Shown piece by piece: positions 57,623 to 64,000 of a DNA stretch of 64,000 nt. The stretch is from positions 1-64,000 of the forward strand of contig CAYOAP010000014.1 of assembly GCA_964401995.1 (NCBI GenBank), in the 5' to 3' direction. Numbering within the stretch: the first letter of the stretch is position 1; each line of letters starts with the position of its first letter. Source of the stretch: DATCBF01 sp964401995. GTDB lineage: Bacteria > Actinomycetota > Thermoleophilia > Solirubrobacterales > 70-9. The position numbers and the translations under genes were made by a program. The notes below the pieces were generated by a model that saw only the letters and a list, made by a program, of their open reading frames with translations, was not told where the DNA came from and did no database searches.

Positions 57623-58228
57623 GTGAACGAGGAGCCGAAGCAGCCCGGGGAGGATGCGCCCCAGGAAAACGAAGAGCTGTCAGATGCGACGCCGGACAAC
57701 GACCCAATTGAGCAGACGGGTGCGCCAGAAGGCGTTGAGGCTGTAGGCGAGACACCCGCCGAGACAGGCCCAGCAGAGGAGGCGGACAAAGAGACCGCAG
57801 TCGATCAGCCGGTCCCCGCGGGCTGGTATCCAGACCCACAGCGGCCCGATGACGGCCAGCAACGCTACTGGGACGGAGGAGCCTGGACGGAGAAGATCTC
57901 TGCCGCAGGAAAGGTGCCCGCTGGCGCACCGGCACCGGCCGTGAGCACAGAGCGCAGGAGCCCGGATGAAAGAAAAGCAATCCTCGCTCAGCAGATTCAG
58001 TTCGCCGCCGGACGCAACAGGCGTATCGAGTCGCAGTCCGACTACCAGGCGGTTCTGGTCTCGGGGCAGCCCGTCAACCACACCCTTCACGCAATCCTGA
58101 CGATCTTTACCTGCCTGCTCTGGGGAATCGTCTGGGCGATCATCGCGGGAACCGGTGGCGAGAAGAGGGAGATGATCGTCGTCGATGAATTCGGCAACGT
58201 CCAGCACACGAGCCTCGGCAAGGCCTGA
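57623..58228 (+). CDS. DUF2510 membrane protein
   Basis: 201 aa. An acidic, Pro/Glu-rich disordered N-terminus (~70 residues) precedes a DUF2510 motif, PAGWYPDPQRPDDGQQRYWDGGAWTE, then a basic helix (RSPDERKAILAQQIQFAAGRNRRIE) and a TM helix (LHAILTIFTCLLWGIVWAIIAG). DUF2510 is a short actinobacterial module often N-terminal to membrane domains, of unknown function. GTG start with a strong Shine-Dalgarno. Divergent from the pseudo-tRNA operon and not obviously related to it. Confidence 0.88.
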   Translation: MNEEPKQPGEDAPQENEELSDATPDNDPIEQTGAPEGVEAVGETPAETGPAEEADKETAVDQPVPAGWYPDPQRPDDGQQRYWDGGAWTEKISAAGKVPAGAPAPAVSTERRSPDERKAILAQQIQFAAGRNRRIESQSDYQAVLVSGQPVNHTLHAILTIFTCLLWGIVWAIIAGTGGEKREMIVVDEFGNVQHTSLGKA

Positions 58229-58262
58229 GGCCAGCCACCAAATTGCGCGTGGTGGTGTCCTG

Positions 58263-58538
58263 GTGGGCCTGATGGCTTCTTTGCTTCTGCGACCCCAAGG
58301 CCCACAAGCCCCCTTGCGCCTAGCCGGGTGGGAGCTTCCGCCACTCTGCCCAATCAAGAGGATGACTGGGCATCGCTGTCCTGGCTGCGGGATGACCCGT
58401 GGAATCGTCTACATGTTCAGGATGAGAGCAATAGAGGCTTTTAGGGCCAACAAACTGTCCCCGCTTGCCTTCATGTTGCTTCTCATAACTGCCTCTAGCC
58501 GGGGACGGGAGACTGCTAATCGGGGCGCCCGGATTTGA
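58263..58538 (+). CDS. DUF2752 membrane protein, apparently truncated
   Basis: About 91 aa. CPIKRMTGHRCPGCGMTRGIVYMFRMRAIEAFRANKLSPLAFMLLL is the DUF2752 core, whose CPGCG motif is highly conserved. A hydrophobic N-terminal segment (GVLVGLMASLLL) precedes it. The family normally continues with another TM helix after the NPL-like segment; here the frame ends in unrelated residues (RGRETANRGARI) that run 19 nt into the tRNA-Pro gene. A start at GTG 58263 or ATG 58272 is uncertain. Either a short functional form or a remnant. Confidence 0.55.
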   Translation: MGLMASLLLRPQGPQAPLRLAGWELPPLCPIKRMTGHRCPGCGMTRGIVYMFRMRAIEAFRANKLSPLAFMLLLITASSRGRETANRGARI

Positions 58539-58593
58539 ACCGGGGACCTCACCGACCCGAACGGTGCGCGCTACCAGGCTGCGCCACGCCCCG
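58520..58593 (-). tRNA. tRNA-Pro (CGG)
   Basis: 74-nt cloverleaf on the minus strand. Acceptor CGGGGCG/CGCCCCG, D arm GCGC/GCGC with AGCCTGGTA loop, anticodon stem CACCG/CGGTG with loop TTCGGGT (anticodon CGG), variable AGGTC, T arm CCGGG/CCCGG type with TTCAAAT loop, discriminator A. CCA is not encoded. Fully normal, which makes the contrast with the element at 57389-57460 informative. Confidence 0.97.
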
Positions 58594-58724
58594 AGAGCGG
58601 GCGATTATCCCAGACTTGGCCTCGGCAGCCCGTCCGGCCACCCGCGCTGGCTCAGATTGGGCGCCGGGTTAGGTTTACCCTGACCGCCAGCCGGTCGTGT
58701 CTGTCTAGACGAGTGAGGAGATGC

Positions 58725-59357
58725 ATGCGTCAATTGGGTCGTAGGGCTGGGTTGGTCCCGATGCTCGCTCTGATCGCCGCGATGCTGGCAGCCGCGCCCG
58801 CAGCATCGGCCCATGTGACCAAGGTCTCGGGGCCGATGCAGGTCGAGATCGGCTGGGGCAACGAGCCTCCTCTGACCGGCCTCGACAACTTCGTCGAAGT
58901 GACGGTGTCCGATGCGGCCACCGACGCGCCGGTGGCCGTGCCCGCCGGGGCGCTTTCGGTGGCAGTCAGCTACGGCGGCACGGCGAAGACGATTCCGCTG
59001 ACCCCCGACGAGGCGCCCGGCAACCTTCGCGCTCCGTTGATCCCAACTCGGCCCGGCGTCTACGCCTTCCACGTCAGCGGCGTGATCAAGGGCAGGACGC
59101 TCGACGTCAGCGCAACCTGCTCGGAAGCGACCTTCGAATGCGTCACCGACAGCTCCAGCGTCGAGTTCCCGGCCAAGGATCCGACGAGCGGCGAACTCGC
59201 CGAACGCATCGCCCGCGAAGCGGACCGGGCGCAGCAGGCCAGCGATGACGCCGACAGCGCCAAGACCTTCGCGCTGGTCGCGCTGGCGTTCGCCGCAGCG
59301 GCGCTGGCCGGCGCCCTTGCCGCCGTCCGCCGGCGCCGGAAGAGCGGCCAGCCCTGA
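58725..59357 (+). CDS. Secreted, C-terminally anchored protein of the copper locus
   Basis: 210 aa. Signal peptide (AGLVPMLALIAAMLAAAPAASA), a beta-sandwich-like external domain (HVTKVSGPMQVEIGWGNEPPLTGLDNFVEVTV...PTRPGVYAFHVSGVIKG) resembling FixH/YtkA-type or CopC-like folds, a coiled-coil linker (LAERIAREADRAQQASDDAD) and a C-terminal TM helix (TFALVALAFAAAALAGALAAV). An in-frame ATG at 58713 is possible. Its stop overlaps the CTG start of the CopC-CopD gene, so it is probably a periplasmic-side partner in copper handling. Confidence 0.8.
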   Translation: MRQLGRRAGLVPMLALIAAMLAAAPAASAHVTKVSGPMQVEIGWGNEPPLTGLDNFVEVTVSDAATDAPVAVPAGALSVAVSYGGTAKTIPLTPDEAPGNLRAPLIPTRPGVYAFHVSGVIKGRTLDVSATCSEATFECVTDSSSVEFPAKDPTSGELAERIAREADRAQQASDDADSAKTFALVALAFAAAALAGALAAVRRRRKSGQP

Positions 59358-61306
59358 GGCGCCGCCTCTTCGCAAGCGTCGCTCTCGTAGCGCTTGCCAC
59401 CACATTTGCGCCGGCAAGCGCCTCGGCTCACGCGGGCCTCGTCGGCGCCGATCCCAGCCCTGGCGCAATCCTCGGCGCGACCCCGGAGGCGGTGCGGATC
59501 TCATTCTCCGAGCAGCCAGAAGCAGCCCTCTCCCAGATCCGCGTCCTTGGTCCTGGCGGAGAGTCCGAGCAGAAGGGCGACGCTGCCTCCGCCCCCGACG
59601 ACCCCCTCACCCTCCTGGTGCCAGTCAAGCCGCTGCCGCGCGGCGTCTACACGGTCAGCTGGAAGGTCGTCTCAGCAATTGACGGCCACGGGACCGATGG
59701 CAGCTACGCCTTCGGCGTGCGCGCCTCGCCGCATGGGGTGGCCGAAACGACCAGCAGCACCGCCTCATCGGTTTCAGGACTTGAACTGGCCGCCCGCTGG
59801 CTTTTCCTGCTCGGCATCGCCGCCCTGCTCGGCGCCGCCGTCGCCGCCGCGGCGCGCTTCGGCGGCGACTCCGGCAGCGACCTGGCCCTGGCAGCCGGAG
59901 GCTGGATCGTCGCCCTGGCCGGGCTCTTGCTCCTTGCTGCCGCCCAGCGGCGGACCGCCGGGGCCTCGCTCGGAGAGCTGCTCGACACCTCGGTGGGCAG
60001 CGCCCTGCTCTGGCGCGGCGCCTGGCTCGTGGCGGCGGGCCTCGCCCTCGTCGTCGCCTGGCGCAAGCCGGCGGCCCGCCGCTTCGCGATGGCCACGGCA
60101 GCCTTGGCGACTGTCGCCGGCATCGTCGTCCACGCCGCCGCAGGACATGCGGCGGCCGGCAGTTGGCCTGCGACGGTCACGATCGCCGCCCAGGCTGCTC
60201 ATTTCGCCGCGGCTGGGGTCTGGTTCGGCGGCCTTGCCGCGCTGCTGCTCGGCATTCGCGGGGCGCCCGGCCCGGCCAAGGCCGCCGCGGCCCGCCGCTT
60301 CGCGACGGTGGCGCTCGCCGCCCTGGTCGTGGTGTTTCTGTCCGGCACGCTGCGGGCTATCGACGAGCTCGCCTCATGGAGCGAGCTGGTCAACACCGGA
60401 TATGGCCGGGCGGTGCTGGCCAAGTTCGCGCTGATCGGGTTAATACTTGGGCTGGCTGCGCGGAGCCGGAACCGTGGCCTGCCGGCAGCGGAGGAGGATC
60501 TGGGACCGCTGCGCAAGACGGCGAAGTGGGAGCTGGCGCTCGCTGTCGTGGCTCTGGGAGTGGCGGCGCTGCTGGGCACCCTGGCGCCACCGGTCTCAGA
60601 AGGCGCGGGCGCGACCCCGGGCTTGACCGCCTCCGGGGCCGACTTCGCCACGACGACGAAGGTCGAGCTCAGCGCTGCCTCCAATCAGCCCGGGCCCAAC
60701 CTCTTCACGGTGCGGGCCAGCGACTACGACTCGGGCAGCCCGTCGCCCCTGACAGCCGCGAGCCTCCGCTTCACCCCACTCGACGATCCCGACGTGGCGT
60801 CGTCATCGCTGAAGCTCGCGCCCCGGCCCGACGGCTCCTTTGCCGGCTCGGGACCGAACCTCAGCTTCGAAGGCCGCTGGGGCGTGGATGTCCTGCTCGA
60901 AGGCAAACGAGGAGCGACTGAAGTGCCGCTTGAGCTCGACGTCCCCGACCCCCACCGGTTCGTCTCGGTCCAGCGGATTCCGGGAACGCTGGCCAAGTTC
61001 ACGATGCAGATCGGCTCAGTCGGGCTTATCCGGATCGAACCCGACCCCCAGCGCCCTGGGCCGAGTCAGCTCCATGTCGTCTGCTATACGCCGTTTGGCT
61101 CGGTCTCGCTGGTCGACCAGATGGTCGTCACCGAGGCGGGCGAAGGCGAATCGCCCCGGCAGCTGCCGCTGAAGCGGATCGGCCCCGGCCGCTTCGTCGC
61201 TCCCGTCCGCTTTGCGCCGGGGCTGGCTGCGATCACGGTGACCGCCCAGACGGACGATGGCACTCGCCTGCGCGGCGCCTTCAAGCTCAACATCCCTTCT
61301 AGCTGA
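59354..61306 (+). CDS. CopC-CopD fusion copper protein, CTG start
   Basis: 650 aa. Signal peptide LRRRLFASVALVALATTFAP...ASA is followed directly by HAGLVGADPSPGAIL, where the mature N-terminal His is the copper ligand of CopC. The CopC domain ends near residue 120 (SWKVVSAIDGHGTDGSYAFGV). CopD membrane domain follows (~8 helices, with FAAAGVWFGGLAALL), then an external beta domain (~400-650). No ATG/GTG/TTG precedes the signal; the GTG at 59492 is inside CopC. CTG 59354 overlaps the upstream stop as CTGA. Copper uptake or sequestration supplying the multicopper oxidase is inferred. Confidence 0.88.
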   Translation: MRRRLFASVALVALATTFAPASASAHAGLVGADPSPGAILGATPEAVRISFSEQPEAALSQIRVLGPGGESEQKGDAASAPDDPLTLLVPVKPLPRGVYTVSWKVVSAIDGHGTDGSYAFGVRASPHGVAETTSSTASSVSGLELAARWLFLLGIAALLGAAVAAAARFGGDSGSDLALAAGGWIVALAGLLLLAAAQRRTAGASLGELLDTSVGSALLWRGAWLVAAGLALVVAWRKPAARRFAMATAALATVAGIVVHAAAGHAAAGSWPATVTIAAQAAHFAAAGVWFGGLAALLLGIRGAPGPAKAAAARRFATVALAALVVVFLSGTLRAIDELASWSELVNTGYGRAVLAKFALIGLILGLAARSRNRGLPAAEEDLGPLRKTAKWELALAVVALGVAALLGTLAPPVSEGAGATPGLTASGADFATTTKVELSAASNQPGPNLFTVRASDYDSGSPSPLTAASLRFTPLDDPDVASSSLKLAPRPDGSFAGSGPNLSFEGRWGVDVLLEGKRGATEVPLELDVPDPHRFVSVQRIPGTLAKFTMQIGSVGLIRIEPDPQRPGPSQLHVVCYTPFGSVSLVDQMVVTEAGEGESPRQLPLKRIGPGRFVAPVRFAPGLAAITVTAQTDDGTRLRGAFKLNIPSS

Positions 61307-61441
61307 ACAATTCAGCTTGGCGAGCCAGCTATGCGACCGGCAAAGGTTGCGGTGAGCAAATCCTGCGCGTAGTGTGTGCGAACGGATTCGTATCGTCGCC
61401 AGACGATCCGGGTCGTTGCTGAACTTGATTGGGGAGAGCGG

Positions 61442-64000
61442 ATGAAGCCACGCAGCGCAGTCTCGGAGCCTCGTTCCATCGTTTCGCGCCGTTTCCTGAT
61501 GCTCGGCGCCGGCTTCGCCATCGCTGTCGCCTGCTACCTGATCGCGATCCATCCGCTGGTCTCGGCGACCTCCGGTGGCGACCCCTACAGCGTCCCCGTC
61601 GCCGTCGACACCAACCCGACGGCAAACGTCTTTGAAACGACGATCGTCTCCGAAGAAGCGACGGTCGACATCGGCAACGGCGTGACCGCCCACGCGCAGA
61701 CCTTCAATGGACATATTCCCGGCCCGACGCTGCTGCTCAACGTCGGCGACACGGTGATCGTCCACTACCAGAACCACCTCAAACGCCAGAGCGGCATCCA
61801 CTGGCACGGGATCGAGCTGGCGAGCGGGATGGACGGGACGCCCTTCACCCAGAACCAGGTCCCCCCAGGCGGCAACTTCCTCTACAAATTCACCGTCACC
61901 AGGCCGGGGATCTACTGGTACCACCCCCACCACCATGCCTCGACCGACCAGGTCTTCAAGGGCCTCTACGGGATGATCGTCGTCCGCGACCCGAACGAAG
62001 CCGCCCTGCAGGCATCGGGGACCCTGCCGTCGGCCGCCCAGACGCGGCCGATCGTGCTCAGCGACACGACGGTCTGCAAAAAACCAGGGACCAACGACGC
62101 GGCGACCTACGTCCCCGGCAGTCCGTGGGCCGGGGGCGGCGCCCTCCCGGCGCAGCAGCCGCCGACGCCGAAAAACCTCTGCGAAGGCCCCGGCACGCCG
62201 CCGCCGCCCGCTGGCGGCAACCCCTACCCGATCGATGAAGACGGGGTTCTGCGCGGCCCGTTCGAAGCCGGCGACATCCCCAACATCCAGACCGCCAACC
62301 ACGCCGGCGCCACCAACGAGGGCCAGACCGTGCTCACCAACGGCAAGAACGTCGGCGCCCGCGCCGGCACGCCGGAAGCGCCCGGCGCCCTCTCGCCCGG
62401 CGCCTCGACGCTGAACGTGCAGCCCGGCCAGGGCCTGCACCTGGAGCTGCTCAACGCCTCCACGATCCGCTACATGCGGCTGAGGCTGACGACTCCGACC
62501 GGGACGCTGGTGCCGCTGGTCCGGATCGGCGGCGAAGGTGGGCTGCTCGACAAAGCCGTGGTCGAGGGAGGGACCGAGGGGACCTGGGTGACGAAATACA
62601 CAGCCGGCGAGATCCTTCTGCCGCCTGGGTCACGAGCGGATGTCGTCGCCGCGATCCCCAACGCGCCGACGAGCGGGGTGCTGACCCTCTGGACCGAGGA
62701 CTACCAGCGCACCGGGCCCGGCTACTCAAACACCCCGAGCGTCCCGGTGATGCACCTGAACCTGTCGGGCCCAACGGTCTCGCCTGCGTACACGATCGCC
62801 GCCGGCACGCCGCTGCGAGAAGCAACTGGGCACCCGGTTGAAACGCTGCCGGCGCCCAAACCCGGAGAAGAACTGCTCAACCCGGCCACCTTCACTCCGC
62901 CGAAGACGGGCTTCATCCCGCCCCTCCAGGTGATCGAACTGACCCAGGTAAACCAGAAAGAACTGGGCGTCGACAAAGTCTTTGGCACCCATGACGTGCC
63001 GGGCAACTACGAGGACGCCCCCCACCTCGGCTCCGCCCGCTACGCCAAACAGGGAGACGTCCTGCAGCTGGAAGTGAAAAACACGACCGGCGCCAACCAC
63101 CCCTTCCACCTGCACGGCTTCTCGATGCAGCCGATCTCACTGACTAACGGGGCCGAAACCTTCAGCTGGCCCTACAAAGAGTTCAGGGACAACATCGACG
63201 TTCCCGGCGGGTTCACGCTGAAATTCCGCATTCGCATCGACCCCCGGCCGCTGCCCGACGGCGTCACCCCCGGCGGCGCGCTGGGCCGCTGGCTCTTCCA
63301 CTGTCACATCTTCTTCCACGCCACCGATGGGATGCTCTCGGAACTGGTCGTGACCGCGCCCGACGGCAACGAGCGCCCCGACGTCAACGTCGACAACTCC
63401 GAGTTGACGGCGACCCAGGGCGCCACGGCCACGGTGACCGGCACCTACAAGGATCCCGACGGCAACCCGGTGAAACTGACCTCATCGGTCGGCAGCGTCG
63501 TCGATAACGGCGGTGGCAAATACACCTGGTCCTTGCCGACGACGAGCTCGACCGCCACCCAGATCGTCTACGTCACCGGAACCGACTCGCACGGCCTCAA
63601 GGGCCAGATCCCGTTCTACCTGAAGATGAACGGGGCGCCGGTCACGAACACGAGCCCGGTTGTCAAACACCTTCGCGTCAGGCCGAAAAGCTTCACAGTC
63701 GGCCACGGCAACACCAAGCTGAAGCGCGCCGCAGCCGGCAAGGCCAAGCACAAGCGCGGCGGGGCGACGATTAAGTTCAGCCTCTCGGAGGCGGCAAAGG
63801 TGCAGTTCACGATCAAGCGCGTCGCCCCCAAGCGCCCCAAGCTGAAGCTGAAGAAGCTCAGCCGCAGCTTCAAGAGCGGCGGCAACAAGAAGCTCCGCTT
63901 CAGCGGCCGCTTCAAGCACGGCGGGGCGTTGCCGGCCGGGAAGTACAAACTGACGGCGCAGGCGATCGACTCCGGCGGCCTCAGGTCGAAGCGGGTCTCA
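61442..64000 (+). CDS. Multicopper oxidase with C-terminal stalk, 3' end missing
   Basis: 853 codons visible, open at the window edge. N-terminal membrane/signal helix (FLMLGAGFAIAVACYLIAI). Copper sites: IHWHGIELASG, YWYHPHHHAS, NHPFHLHGF and LFHCHIFFHATDGML (Cys-His pathway and axial Met), i.e. all T1/T2/T3 ligands present. A long linker with NPYPIDEDGVLRG sits in the middle. After the oxidase (~residue 645) comes a cadherin-like segment (DNSELTATQGATATVTGTYKDPDGN) and a Lys-rich beta module (KFSLSEAAKVQFTIKRV) seen in secreted Solirubrobacterales proteins. Probable cuprous or phenol oxidase. Confidence 0.93.
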   Translation, partial: MKPRSAVSEPRSIVSRRFLMLGAGFAIAVACYLIAIHPLVSATSGGDPYSVPVAVDTNPTANVFETTIVSEEATVDIGNGVTAHAQTFNGHIPGPTLLLNVGDTVIVHYQNHLKRQSGIHWHGIELASGMDGTPFTQNQVPPGGNFLYKFTVTRPGIYWYHPHHHASTDQVFKGLYGMIVVRDPNEAALQASGTLPSAAQTRPIVLSDTTVCKKPGTNDAATYVPGSPWAGGGALPAQQPPTPKNLCEGPGTPPPPAGGNPYPIDEDGVLRGPFEAGDIPNIQTANHAGATNEGQTVLTNGKNVGARAGTPEAPGALSPGASTLNVQPGQGLHLELLNASTIRYMRLRLTTPTGTLVPLVRIGGEGGLLDKAVVEGGTEGTWVTKYTAGEILLPPGSRADVVAAIPNAPTSGVLTLWTEDYQRTGPGYSNTPSVPVMHLNLSGPTVSPAYTIAAGTPLREATGHPVETLPAPKPGEELLNPATFTPPKTGFIPPLQVIELTQVNQKELGVDKVFGTHDVPGNYEDAPHLGSARYAKQGDVLQLEVKNTTGANHPFHLHGFSMQPISLTNGAETFSWPYKEFRDNIDVPGGFTLKFRIRIDPRPLPDGVTPGGALGRWLFHCHIFFHATDGMLSELVVTAPDGNERPDVNVDNSELTATQGATATVTGTYKDPDGNPVKLTSSVGSVVDNGGGKYTWSLPTTSSTATQIVYVTGTDSHGLKGQIPFYLKMNGAPVTNTSPVVKHLRVRPKSFTVGHGNTKLKRAAAGKAKHKRGGATIKFSLSEAAKVQFTIKRVAPKRPKLKLKKLSRSFKSGGNKKLRFSGRFKHGGALPAGKYKLTAQAIDSGGLRSKRVS

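Noticed and set aside
57400..58545. Direct repeat between the T arm of the tRNA-like element and the tRNA-Pro 3' end as att sites
   Set aside because: They share only the general T-arm pattern common to all tRNAs, not an extended identical stretch.

Overview
The window is about 64 kb of GC-rich bacterial chromosome with tightly packed genes, many 4-nt start/stop overlaps, GTG/TTG starts and little intergenic space. Gene content points to a high-GC actinobacterium, most likely class Thermoleophilia (Solirubrobacterales-like). The clues are the secreted proteins with Lys/Arg-rich C-terminal beta-stalk domains, deazaflavin-type (DDN-like) oxidoreductase, MbtG-like and DUF2510 proteins, and PECR-type SDRs. 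This placement is inference from content, not from a marker gene. I saw no insertion sequence, prophage or CRISPR array.

Layout. 1-4.6 kb: 3' part of an acyl-CoA dehydrogenase, two Fic-domain proteins, a DUF442-type phosphatase and a GNAT. 4.7-7.5 kb: three secreted proteins (Vps62-like with no ordinary start codon, an amidase, a GH114 glycosidase). 7.5-15.9 kb: small-molecule catabolic enzymes (FAH family, amidohydrolase, VOC, two MBL-fold hydrolases, three oxidoreductases, PlsC) and a VapBC-type toxin-antitoxin pair. 16-25 kb: glycerol kinase, then an MMPL exporter with two secreted proteins and three TetR regulators, one a double-TetR fusion; one 16-bp motif recurs in three of their control regions. 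25-30 kb: GT2, a biotinyl carrier protein, enoyl-CoA hydratase, AlkA-like glycosylase, a diguanylate cyclase and a GH3 enzyme. 30-40 kb: biotin operon bioB-bioF-bioD, YaaA, a MarR/MFS pair, a fatty-acid desaturase with its reductase, and bioA. 40-49 kb: ECF sigma factor with a DUF4349 membrane protein, NUDIX, LemA, rubredoxin, GMC oxidoreductase, Mn/Fe-SOD, a glycosidase and a PQQ-like propeller. 57.6-64 kb: DUF2510 and DUF2752 proteins, tRNA-Pro(CGG), and a copper locus (CopC-CopD fusion, multicopper oxidase running off the end).

The most striking region is 49.1-57.5 kb. Seven minus-strand genes are joined by six successive 4-nt overlaps and are headed by a tRNA-like sequence with perfect acceptor, D and T arms but a GNRA-capped hairpin in place of an anticodon arm. 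The first gene, 7 nt after the tRNA-like element, is an arginyl-tRNA-synthetase paralogue without a recognisable KMSKS motif. It is followed by a fused PabA-PabB aminodeoxychorismate-type synthase, a GNAT, a histone-deacetylase-like amidohydrolase, an AroQ-type chorismate mutase, a P450 and an MbtG-like N-hydroxylase. This looks like an undescribed, possibly pseudo-tRNA-dependent, natural-product pathway using a chorismate-derived amino compound.

A second novelty is a family of exactly 49-nt palindromic elements. There are four copies: one in frame inside glpK, one in frame inside bioD, one forming the bioD C-terminus, and one supplying the stop codon of the gene at 42.5 kb. They resemble in principle the protein-coding palindromic elements known from Rickettsia. 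A related 50-nt perfect hairpin lies at 41.7 kb.
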